14,766 nt of DNA from assembly GCA_017628165.1 (NCBI GenBank), contig JAGBZQ010000047.1, positions 1 through 14,766 on the forward strand, read 5' to 3'. The DNA is from Kiritimatiellia bacterium. Lineage in GTDB: Bacteria; Verrucomicrobiota; Kiritimatiellia; RFP12; UBA1067. Below are positions 1-6,911 of the stretch, in pieces (the first letter of the stretch is position 1; every line of letters begins with the position of its first letter). Position numbers and translations under genes: made by a program. The notes beneath the pieces are model-generated. The model saw only the letters and a program-made list of their open reading frames with translations. It made no database searches and was not told the DNA's origin.

Positions 1-1364
1 CTCATTGTCGATTTGCCGCTGCCAGTCGTACCGACTACCGCCACGAAACTACCTTTACGAATTTCAAAACTTGCCTTGCTTACCGCATCGTGTTCGGCCG
101 TATCGTATTTGAAAGACACGTTGTCAAAAACGATTTTTTCATCGAAGGTATTCTTCGCCGCCGCATCCTGTTTTTCTGGAAGAGCCATATCCACATCCAT
201 CAACGACCAAATTCGCTGCAATGAGGCGCGGCCCTGCTCTATCTGTACCTGCAGCTTGGAAAGCTGCTTTAACGGCTTGTAGATCAAAAGAAGCGGTGCC
301 AGCATGGGAAGAATATTCGCCAGTGTGACATTGGCAAAAAAACACCACACTATAAACGCACAAATAAGGAATATCCCGACCGTTTCGACCGATGGCCCCA
401 CGAAAAGACCGAGCCTGACGGCGCGAAGCGTCGATTTCAAAAGATTCTTATTGGTGTCGAAGTATTTCCCGTTTTCAAACTCCTCGCAGTTATAAGCCTT
501 GACCGCTTTGATGCAGGTCAAAATCTCATGAATCCTTGAGCCGACAACGGAACTGCGCTCCAACGATTTGCGAGACCACTTGCGGATAGCCTTTGAAAGC
601 ATCACCACCGGCACCATAAACAGCGGGAAACCCACAACGATAATCGCCAACGTCGGGAGCATCTGATTCGTAATCGCAAACCAGATGATAAAACCGACTG
701 AAATCAAGATCTCAAACGGCGCCTGGGCCAGCTCCATCAGCATCGTCTGGATTATCATCTGCACCATTGCCGGATCACCCGTCGCGCGCGACATCAACTG
801 ACCTACATCGATTCGTCCGTGAAACTGCATAGACTGCTTTTGAATATGGCGAAGCATATCAACTCTTAAATCGGCAACGACATGTGATCCCGCCCAGGTT
901 AAGCAGTAATTGGAAAGAAACAGCGTAGCCAAACGCGCCAGCGCAACCAGCGGAACGACAAAAACGACGATAAGTACCATCGCGCCGCCCATTGCGCCCG
1001 ATTCATCCTGAAGCTCTATCCCGACCTTTGAAGCCAAACGTTCGACCTGCGGATACCACGAGGGCAATTTAGAGTTTTTTTCGATCTGGCGCTCAAACTT
1101 ATTCTTTGAAGAAGCAGAACTCTCTGATTTTTGAGACTTCATCTCTTCTTGATTTGCCACGATCCTCGCTTCGTTCTCACTCACCTTTTCAAGCGTAGGC
1201 TGAATCACCTGAAAGAGCGGCAAAAACGTACCGGCCGTGAGCATACCGCAGAATATGCCGAGAAAAATTCTCATCTTATACTTTTTAGCGTACTCCCAAA
1301 CGCGACCATAAGCTTCCTTGGCGGAGTAATCTCGATCAAAAAACTCTTTTTTATATTCACTCAT
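1..1364 (-). CDS. MsbA-like ABC exporter, membrane domain and Walker A (3' end off window)
   Basis: Half-size ABC exporter with the membrane domain first and the nucleotide-binding domain second. 454 codons are visible; the frame stays open to the left edge and is cut just after Walker A (GTTGSGKST, about residues 445-453), so the signature motif, Walker B and H-loop lie outside. Hydrophobic segments begin at about residues 33-54 and 126-145, followed by the helices and coupling loops usual for this family (for example the RIHEILTCIKAVKAYNCEE stretch). ATG at 1364 is chosen because GAGG lies about 10 bp upstream. The gene starts 12 bp after the acyltransferase stop, and that pairing with an LpxL-like enzyme suggests lipid A-core flipping at the inner membrane. 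An odd feature is the roughly 70-residue hydrophilic insert between the first two helices. A generic lipid or drug exporter is the alternative. Confidence 0.9.
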   Translation of the reverse strand, partial: MSEYKKEFFDRDYSAKEAYGRVWEYAKKYKMRIFLGIFCGMLTAGTFLPLFQVIQPTLEKVSENEARIVANQEEMKSQKSESSASSKNKFERQIEKNSKLPSWYPQVERLASKVGIELQDESGAMGGAMVLIVVFVVPLVALARLATLFLSNYCLTWAGSHVVADLRVDMLRHIQKQSMQFHGRIDVGQLMSRATGDPAMVQMIIQTMLMELAQAPFEILISVGFIIWFAITNQMLPTLAIIVVGFPLFMVPVVMLSKAIRKWSRKSLERSSVVGSRIHEILTCIKAVKAYNCEEFENGKYFDTNKNLLKSTLRAVRLGLFVGPSVETVGIFLICAFIVWCFFANVTLANILPMLAPLLLIYKPLKQLSKLQVQIEQGRASLQRIWSLMDVDMALPEKQDAAAKNTFDEKIVFDNVSFKYDTAEHDAVSKASFEIRKGSFVAVVGTTGSGKSTM

Positions 1365-1376
1365 CTGTTAAAATCC

Positions 1377-2339
1377 TCAATTCAAAACTGCCTTGGCTTT
1401 TTCATCCGGAAGGTTACGGAAAAAATTGTAGTTCAAAACCCAACATGACGGATGGCGGCGAATGACGCGCTCAAGATCGAAAATGCACCGCTGAGTCATG
1501 CCGCGTATGTCGCGGGCGTCTTCGATCTTATAGGCCGCAACAACCTCACAACGATAGCGCCCGTCTTTTAGAGGACGCGACCAAGCCACAACTACAGGAG
1601 CTTTACCCTTCGCGCTAAAGAACGCAGGCGCTGCCGAAACGGGAATCGGATGACCGAAAAACTTCACCCAAATCCCACCGTCTTTCGTATCTACAACTTG
1701 ATCTACCAAAAGCCCCAATGATTTGCCGTCTTTCAGCCCTTGCATAAGGGGACGAAACGCTCCATTGGCATGAACAATTTCCTGTCCGATGGAAGTGCGG
1801 GCCTTCATAAGCAGTTTGGTCATGCCGGAAGTTCCGATATCTTTCGCAACCGACATCATCTTATGGCCTTCCAAAAAAGCGAGCTGCGAGAGAATTTCCC
1901 AGCATCCGATATGCCCGGAAACCGTAACGGCCGGTTTATTCTCCGCAAGAAAATTTTTGCCTGCTTCCGACATCTCCCCCGCCGCTTTCACCCGCGCAAG
2001 CGCATTGCGGCAAGTCCAGAAAGCGTGCCCAACCGTGCGCGCCATGTTGCGGTATGAGCGGCGTACTATTTTCTCCTCTGCCTTTGACGGGTTGTATACT
2101 TCGACAGGACGCACAATCCCCTCGGTCTTAATCTTGCCGTAAATCACCCGCAGATTGGCGAGCGAGCGCCGCCTGCCCTTATCGTCAAAACGGTACATCA
2201 CCGCCGAAACGAAATCACACACCCCTATCATCCATTTGCGCGGAAGATTTGAAAAGACAACAACCCCCAGCCCTACCCCCAACCATTCAAACGGCCGGCG
2301 AAGAACTCTTTTAAGCGCTTTGACGTTTTTCTTTTTCAA
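1377..2339 (-). CDS. LpxL/HtrB-family lipid A biosynthesis acyltransferase
   Basis: Lysophospholipid/Kdo2-lipid A late acyltransferase family, membrane-associated, expected to transfer an acyl chain from acyl-ACP onto a lipid A precursor. The HX4E catalytic motif is present as SGHIGCWE (His143, Glu148, counted from the start used here; the family usually has GNWE). LLVDQ and FFGHPIPVSAAPAFFSA follow, typical of the acceptor and substrate region, and a PSCWVLNYNFFRN end resembles the family's closing P-x-Q-W block. Length is 320 residues, usual for LpxL. The frame extends to a TTG at 2381, but that codon has no ribosome binding site, while the TTG at 2339 has AAAAAGG seven bases upstream, so I use the latter. 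It sits between a DppC-like permease and an MsbA-like exporter. Which acylation step it performs cannot be told from sequence. Confidence 0.88.
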   Translation of the reverse strand: MKKKNVKALKRVLRRPFEWLGVGLGVVVFSNLPRKWMIGVCDFVSAVMYRFDDKGRRRSLANLRVIYGKIKTEGIVRPVEVYNPSKAEEKIVRRSYRNMARTVGHAFWTCRNALARVKAAGEMSEAGKNFLAENKPAVTVSGHIGCWEILSQLAFLEGHKMMSVAKDIGTSGMTKLLMKARTSIGQEIVHANGAFRPLMQGLKDGKSLGLLVDQVVDTKDGGIWVKFFGHPIPVSAAPAFFSAKGKAPVVVAWSRPLKDGRYRCEVVAAYKIEDARDIRGMTQRCIFDLERVIRRHPSCWVLNYNFFRNLPDEKAKAVLN

Positions 2340-2346
2340 ATCGATG

Positions 2347-2353
2347 CCTTTTT
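2347..2353 (-). promoter_or_regulatory. Ribosome binding site deciding the acyltransferase TTG start
   Basis: AAAAAGG lies seven bases before the TTG at 2339. The longer in-frame TTG at 2381 is preceded only by AAGTAAAAT, part of the previous gene's end, and has no comparable site. Confidence 0.5.
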
Positions 2354-2358
2354 GTAGA

Positions 2359-2367
2359 ATTATACCA
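2359..2367 (-). promoter_or_regulatory. Candidate extended -10 promoter element for the acyltransferase and exporter
   Basis: TGGTATAAT is a perfect match to the extended -10 consensus (TGnTATAAT). A start site about 7 bases downstream, near 2352, would give a leader of about 13 bases that just includes the AAAAAGG site of the acyltransferase. I see no -35 box at proper spacing (the hexamer there is TAAAAT), which extended -10 promoters can tolerate. The element lies within the longer possible reading frame, so it fits best if translation begins at 2339. This is a candidate only. Confidence 0.35.
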
Positions 2368-2384
2368 TTTTCTGCCGACAAATT

Positions 2385-3251
2385 TTACTTAGCTTCGTTC
2401 CTGAGAGCAGGATCGAGGCGGTCGCGCAAATAGTCGGCCAGATGATTGAAAACAAGAACAAGAACGAATATCGCAATTGTGGTAAAGGTCATCTCCCACC
2501 ATACGCCCTGACAGAGTCTGCGGCGTGCGTTGTCTATCATAACACCCCAACTCGGCTCACCCTGAACGCCGATGCCAAGAAAAGAAATAAACACTTCCGT
2601 GGAAATCGCCGAGGGGAATCGAATCGAAAACTGAATGAGGATTATGTGCGCGACATTCGGAAGAATGTGCCGGAACATGATCCGCGCATGCGAATAGCCG
2701 AGCGTACGCGCCGCCTGGACGTACGCGCGCGAAGACTGCTTCATAACCTCCGCGCGAATCGTTCGTGAGACGCCCACCCATGTCGTAAGGCCGATTCCGA
2801 GATATATCCCGAGCAACCCCTGCCCCACCACCAAGGATATGGCAAGAATAAAAAGAAGCCCCGGCATCGAGGCCACCGTGGCCGAAAGCCACACGACGAA
2901 CGAATCCACCCATCCGCGAAAATATCCGCCAAGAAGACCAAGAAGGACCCCAAGCGGAATAGCAATGAGCGAAGTCATCACGCCGACATGAAAAGCAATG
3001 CGGGTCCCTTGCACAAGGCGCTCCGCCACAGAGCGCCCCAGATTGTCCGTTCCAAGGATGAAAACTTCGCGGCGTCCGTCCTTAAGCGTCACCGTACTCA
3101 TCGGCGGCATATAGCGCGCCGAAAGATTCACTTCGTTGTATGACGCGGTAACATCGGCCGCCTTGGCGACGTGATATTGCACCTCACCGTAGATTGCGGC
3201 CGCCAGATAAACGGCCAGGATGCCAAGCGCGAGTTTAACGGAAAGCTTCAA
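2385..3251 (-). CDS. DppC/OppC-family ABC transporter permease (peptide/nickel type)
   Basis: Inner-membrane permease of a binding-protein-dependent importer for peptides or related solutes. A hydrophobic N-terminal helix (residues 6-21) is followed by a roughly 45-residue extracytoplasmic segment. Next comes LGTDNLGRSVAERLVQGTRI, matching the family's 'GTDxxGRDxxSRxxxGxRxSL' entry block, then five hydrophobic segments. The EAA loop that docks to the ATPase is present (YVQAARTLGYSHARIMFRHI), and SFLGIGVQGEPSWGVMI is the usual end block. The frame extends to an ATG at 3266 with no ribosome binding site; a TTG at 3251 has GGAAGG seven bases upstream and shares TTGA with the cmk stop, so I use it (288 residues). 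No DppB partner, ATPase or binding protein is in the window, so the substrate is unknown. About 25 bases separate its stop from the chosen start of the acyltransferase gene that follows. Confidence 0.9.
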   Translation of the reverse strand: MKLSVKLALGILAVYLAAAIYGEVQYHVAKAADVTASYNEVNLSARYMPPMSTVTLKDGRREVFILGTDNLGRSVAERLVQGTRIAFHVGVMTSLIAIPLGVLLGLLGGYFRGWVDSFVVWLSATVASMPGLLFILAISLVVGQGLLGIYLGIGLTTWVGVSRTIRAEVMKQSSRAYVQAARTLGYSHARIMFRHILPNVAHIILIQFSIRFPSAISTEVFISFLGIGVQGEPSWGVMIDNARRRLCQGVWWEMTFTTIAIFVLVLVFNHLADYLRDRLDPALRNEAK

Positions 3252-3928
3252 CTTAACGCCTTCCATTCGGAGGGAAGCGCATCCATCACAATCCCTACAA
3301 CTTCATCGAGAGACAAATCGCTTGAATCGATTTCCACTGCTCCATCGGCCTTCTTGAGCGGCGCATACTTGCGAGTGGAATCGATCTCGTCACGCGCTAA
3401 AAGCGAAGCCTTTACGGCCTCCGTCGTCTGATTGGCGATGCCTTTATCCACCTCCTCCTTCTGACGGCGACGCGCACGCGCTTCGGCAGAGGCCGTGAGA
3501 TAGAAACGTGCAGGCGAATCGGGGAAAACGGCGGTGGTAATATCGCGGCCCTCCACGACAAGATCGCCATACTGCGTCATTCCCCTCAAAAGCGCGGTAA
3601 CGCGATCGCGCACAGGCTTTTCCCGGGCGACCTTGGAGGCGTTCAAGTTTATCTCCGGGGTTCTGATGCGCTCGCCAGGAGCCTCCCCGCCTACATAATA
3701 CGCAATGCGCCCGCCTTCAGGGCGACACTCAATAGCAACAGTTTCGGAAAAGGCGCAGATAGCATCGGGAGACTCCATATCCACACCGTTCTCAAGGCAC
3801 TGCCATGTAATTATACGATAGAGCGCGCCTGAATCAACATGGAGGAACCCCATCTTCTCGCCGACAATGCGCGAGACGCTCGACTTTCCAGCTCCGCTGG
3901 GCCCGTCTACGGCAATCACTTTTGTCAT
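3248..3928 (-). CDS. cmk: Cytidylate kinase
   Basis: Phosphorylates CMP and dCMP using ATP, an essential cytosolic step of pyrimidine nucleotide recycling. At 226 residues it has the family's usual length. The P-loop is GPSGAGKSS (residues 9-17). VDSGALYR (31-38) is the family's conserved CMP-site segment. IRTPEINLNASKVA (88-101) and VVEGRDITTAVFP (124-136) are the further cytidylate kinase signatures. RDEIDSTRKYAPLKKADGAV (179-198) is the lid and base-recognition block with its conserved RD..DS.R...PL. ATG at 3928 overlaps the preceding stop as ATGA, with GGAAGGG upstream. Its own stop shares TTGA with the permease start. Bacterial cmk often sits next to rpsA; here it lies between an unknown membrane protein and a permease. 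Identification is secure. Confidence 0.97.
   Translation of the reverse strand: MTKVIAVDGPSGAGKSSVSRIVGEKMGFLHVDSGALYRIITWQCLENGVDMESPDAICAFSETVAIECRPEGGRIAYYVGGEAPGERIRTPEINLNASKVAREKPVRDRVTALLRGMTQYGDLVVEGRDITTAVFPDSPARFYLTASAEARARRRQKEEVDKGIANQTTEAVKASLLARDEIDSTRKYAPLKKADGAVEIDSSDLSLDEVVGIVMDALPSEWKALS
3259..3264 (-). promoter_or_regulatory. Ribosome binding site deciding the permease TTG start
   Basis: GGAAGG lies within the last codons of cmk, seven bases before TTG at 3251. The upstream ATG at 3266 is preceded by pyrimidine-rich TTCCCTCCGA, which cannot pair with the 16S tail. This site and the TTGA overlap point to translational coupling with cmk. Confidence 0.55.
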
Positions 3929-5589
3929 TTTTCAATCCCTTCCGCAGAAACTTCTACCGCCGTGTTTTTACATAATGCGGGACAGGAGAAATATCGCATC
4001 CAGCATACATAAGACGCAACCGCCAGAATTACCGCAACAACAAGCGCAATACAGAGCTTGCATGCAGGACGCTTGGCGCACTTCGTAAACAAACGAGCAC
4101 GCGCCATCGAAAAGCCCATCGTCCTGTTCACGGCCCAGCCGCCCGCATTTAGAATCGCACCGAGATCGCGCCTCCTAAGCTTAAACCACGTAAGGACAAC
4201 GCTCGGAAGCGAAACCACAAGCACAAGTGCTGCAAGCGAAAGCGAAAACCTCCATGCGTCCATTTTTGAGACGGCCGCCATCACAGAAGCCGCCGCCGCT
4301 CCCACCATGCCGATGCCGATGCCGATAGCGGCGACGCTCGAAGCAAGCGCGGCCCCACCGGCCTCGACTCCGCGCGAAGCCCCCTGAAGACTCTTTGCAC
4401 CGGCGCTCTCACGATCTCCGAAAAACTTTTTGATCATCGCGCCCACACCCTCGCCAAGCTTCCTCCACGGCATCCAAAACGCCTCGGCAAGCGAAACCTG
4501 CGCCTCGACAACCTTTGTAATGCAAGCCTCCCACTCAGATCCGGAGCAATCGGTGAAGACGCCGTTACGCCCTGCGTAAAGCCCGGCTATCGTCCCTGCC
4601 GTCACAACAGCGCAAATAGAACGCTGAGCCTTATCCGCAGGGCGAGTGAGCTTCACATAAAGGACACAGCAGTTTGATCTGCCGGACAGCGCCTGATGCG
4701 CGGCATCACCATCGACCGCAAAGCAAAGCTCAAGCTCCTTCGCGTCAATGCGGAGAGCGCCCATCTGAAAAATCGCAGCGTCCTTTTCTGAATAAAGACG
4801 CTTCATATTGACGAAATTTTCCAGAAACTCAAGAAGGTAAAGCTTGTAACGGAGAACCTTCTCCTCATCCTCGAGACGTGAGAGAAGATCAGCATTCATT
4901 ACGGGCTTCGAATCGAGAACCTTGCCGTACGCCAAAAACATTCCCGCGAGCTTCTTCCAGGAGAGACGGTCCATCTCCACCATATCGCCCAAAACCGGAG
5001 CAACGCACTTTGCACGAAACTCAAGCACCGCCTCACGGAATTTAGGATTGATGCGCTCATCTAGAGGAAGCGGCTTCTCCGGCGCCTCCATCACAATAGG
5101 AGCGTCCTCAGCTGGAGTAAAATACTTCTCCGCCACATCCTGCACGGCAATAAACGCCTTGTATGCCTGCGCCGTATCATCTCCGAGAAAAGAAACATCC
5201 TTAGAGGAAATGCGATCCTCCCATTCGGCCAAGGCCTTGCGATCGGATTCGCCTGGCTCCTGCGAAGCGAGATTTTCCTCCTTATCCATCACCTCCTTAA
5301 GGCGTACGCGATCAGCCTCCGACGGAGCGAAAAGCGCCCCGAGATCAACATCGCGTGCCTTGAGAAATTCTATCGCGCCCAGAACTTCGTCTATCTTAAT
5401 GCGCCCGTCCCTGTCCGCGTCGAGAAACTTTAAAGTGCGGTCGTCAAAGCGCAGATTGCCGACTGGCATAGACATGACAAGAAAATGCTTGCGGTCAAGG
5501 CGGCAAAGATTTGCTATATCTTCACCGCTTCTGAGATCAACCTGCCAAGAGCCGCCGGCATTAAACCATCGCCACGAGTGCTTTTCCAT
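3925..5589 (-). CDS. Unrecognised membrane protein with one EF-hand loop
   Basis: A 554-residue protein I cannot assign to a named family. Near the N-terminus there is a perfect EF-hand calcium loop, LDADRDGRIKIDE, with ligands Asp57, Asp59, Asp61, Ile64 and Glu68. A long, charged, mostly helical soluble region follows (about 80-290), then a mixed region ending in GRNGVFTDCSG (340-350). A glycine/alanine-rich hydrophobic stretch comes next (411-440, with IGIGIGMVG), and two clear membrane helices (447-468 and 512-530). Between the helices is an RRRDLGAILNAGGWAVN block (472-488). No signal peptide is visible, so the large N-terminal part is probably cytoplasmic. It starts 23 bp after the malic enzyme gene and ends in an ATGA overlap with cmk. 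Seven Gs occupy its ribosome-binding position. The gene is certainly coding; its function is unknown. Confidence 0.85.
   Translation of the reverse strand: MEKHSWRWFNAGGSWQVDLRSGEDIANLCRLDRKHFLVMSMPVGNLRFDDRTLKFLDADRDGRIKIDEVLGAIEFLKARDVDLGALFAPSEADRVRLKEVMDKEENLASQEPGESDRKALAEWEDRISSKDVSFLGDDTAQAYKAFIAVQDVAEKYFTPAEDAPIVMEAPEKPLPLDERINPKFREAVLEFRAKCVAPVLGDMVEMDRLSWKKLAGMFLAYGKVLDSKPVMNADLLSRLEDEEKVLRYKLYLLEFLENFVNMKRLYSEKDAAIFQMGALRIDAKELELCFAVDGDAAHQALSGRSNCCVLYVKLTRPADKAQRSICAVVTAGTIAGLYAGRNGVFTDCSGSEWEACITKVVEAQVSLAEAFWMPWRKLGEGVGAMIKKFFGDRESAGAKSLQGASRGVEAGGAALASSVAAIGIGIGMVGAAAASVMAAVSKMDAWRFSLSLAALVLVVSLPSVVLTWFKLRRRDLGAILNAGGWAVNRTMGFSMARARLFTKCAKRPACKLCIALVVAVILAVASYVCWMRYFSCPALCKNTAVEVSAEGIEK
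4307..4326. repeat. In-frame hexamer repeat (three copies of ATGCCG plus AT)
   Basis: Three tandem ATGCCG units on the plus strand encode alternating Gly-Ile in the glycine-rich hydrophobic stretch of the EF-hand protein. Unit gain or loss would stay in frame and add or remove two residues. Confidence 0.6.
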
Positions 5590-5596
5590 ATTCTCG

Positions 5597-5603
5597 CCCC
5601 CCC
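5597..5603 (-). promoter_or_regulatory. G7 tract in the ribosome-binding position of the EF-hand gene
   Basis: Seven consecutive Gs (minus strand) lie exactly seven bases before ATG at 5589, where the Shine-Dalgarno sequence should be. No other purine-rich site such as AGGAG is present, apart from the weak GAGAA right beside the start. The tract can pair with the 16S tail partly through G-U pairs. Homopolymers of this length can slip, which would shift spacing. Confidence 0.45.
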
Positions 5604-5612
5604 TGGTGGAAT

Positions 5613-6911
5613 TTACGCGCGCTCGAGATTGCGGCGCTCGAGATCTGCACGATATTCCGCAAGATCAACCTTAAGGCGCGCAACTCCCGTCTCCACGGCA
5701 GCCTTCGCCACAGCAAAGCTGACCTCCACGAAAAGGCGGCGGTCAAACGGCTTGGGAATAATGTAGCCGTCGCCGAAGACAAGATTCTCGTCAGGATATA
5801 GAGATGCTACGTCGGCAGGAACCTCCTTGCGAGCGAGCTCCGCGAGAGCATTCGCCGCGGCCACTTTCATCTCCTTGTTGATTGTCGTCGCGCGAACATC
5901 GAGTGCGCCACGGAAGAGATACGGGAAGCCGAGAACGTTGTTGATCTGATTGGGATAATCGCTGCGGCCCGTCACCATAATATACCTGCGACCCTTCAGC
6001 GCTTCCGCCACCGCGAGCGGCGAAATTTCCGGATCGGGATTGGCCATCGCAAAAATAGCGGGAAACTCGCCCATCTTCTTCACATCCTCGCCATCAAGAA
6101 CGTTTGCTGCAGAAACTCCGATGAAGACATCCGCTCCGACGAGCGCTTCCTTGAGCGTCTTCGCCGATGTCTCCACCGCATGGCGCGCCTTATATGCATT
6201 GAGATCGGTGCGGTCGGTGCGGATCGTACCCTTGGAGTCGCACATTGTGACATTAACCACGCCAGCCGCCTTGCACATCTCGCAAATACGAATGCCTGCT
6301 GCTCCAGCGCCGTTCATGACCACCTTCAAATCCTTAAGCTCCTTGCCGGCAAGCTTGGCGTAATTCATCACGCCGGAAAGAGAAATGACCGCCGTGCCCC
6401 ACTGGTCATCGTGAAATACGGGAATATCAAGCTCGCGGTCGAGAGTATCCTCAATCTCAAAGCAGGCGGGAGCCGCGATATCCTCAAGGTTGACGCCGCC
6501 ATACTGCGGAGCTAGCGCCTTTACCGCGGCAATGACACGCTGAGGATCGGTTTTTCCAGTGGAAGCGCCGCCCTGACGGCAGCAATCAAGAGGAACGCTC
6601 CACGCATCCACATCGCCGAACGACTTAAAGAGAACAGCCTTTCCTTCCATGACGGGAATCGAAGCGAGCGCGCCAAGATCGCCGAGGCCAAGAATCGCAG
6701 AGCCGTCGGAAACGACAGCCACAAGATTCGGCTTTGCGGTGCAATCGTATGCGGCCGCAGGATCTTCCGCAACGGCTTTCACCGCATGGGCGACGCCAGG
6801 TGTATACGCGAGGCAGAGATCGTCCTTGGTCTTGAGAGGCTTCGGCAGGCAAACCGAGACTTTGCCGCCCTTGTGAAACTTCATTACGGAAGATTTGTCA
6901 TAGGAACTCAT
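5613..6911 (-). CDS. NAD(P)-dependent malic enzyme (short bacterial form)
   Basis: Oxidative decarboxylation of malate to pyruvate and CO2, giving NADH or NADPH, in the cytosol. At 432 residues it is the short form without the phosphotransacetylase-like extension of MaeB. AYTPGVA carries the catalytic Tyr36, EGKAVLF the catalytic Lys91, LEDIAAPACFEIE (142-154) and HDDQ (167-170) the metal ligands. The cofactor fold has GAGAAG (201-206), and AMANPDPE (288-295) and TGRSDYPNQINNVL are family end blocks. Two signature positions are unusual: HDDQWGTA where the family almost always has HDDQHGTA (Trp171), and FKSFGDVDAWSVPLD in place of the usual FK.FAGIDAF-type stretch. ATG at 6911 overlaps the glycosyltransferase stop as ATGA with AAGGAG seven bases upstream. 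Cofactor preference is not clear from sequence. Confidence 0.93.
   Translation of the reverse strand: MSSYDKSSVMKFHKGGKVSVCLPKPLKTKDDLCLAYTPGVAHAVKAVAEDPAAAYDCTAKPNLVAVVSDGSAILGLGDLGALASIPVMEGKAVLFKSFGDVDAWSVPLDCCRQGGASTGKTDPQRVIAAVKALAPQYGGVNLEDIAAPACFEIEDTLDRELDIPVFHDDQWGTAVISLSGVMNYAKLAGKELKDLKVVMNGAGAAGIRICEMCKAAGVVNVTMCDSKGTIRTDRTDLNAYKARHAVETSAKTLKEALVGADVFIGVSAANVLDGEDVKKMGEFPAIFAMANPDPEISPLAVAEALKGRRYIMVTGRSDYPNQINNVLGFPYLFRGALDVRATTINKEMKVAAANALAELARKEVPADVASLYPDENLVFGDGYIIPKPFDRRLFVEVSFAVAKAAVETGVARLKVDLAEYRADLERRNLERA

Noticed and set aside
4922..5674. A 250-codon open frame on the plus strand, with others at 10384-11031 and 13496-14107
   Set aside because: They lie opposite well-supported genes, have no family motifs, and have the Ser/Arg-rich or low-order composition of antisense shadows.
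5613..6911. MaeB-type malic enzyme with a phosphotransacetylase extension
   Set aside because: The protein ends at residue 432 and the following gene is unrelated in sequence to phosphotransacetylases.
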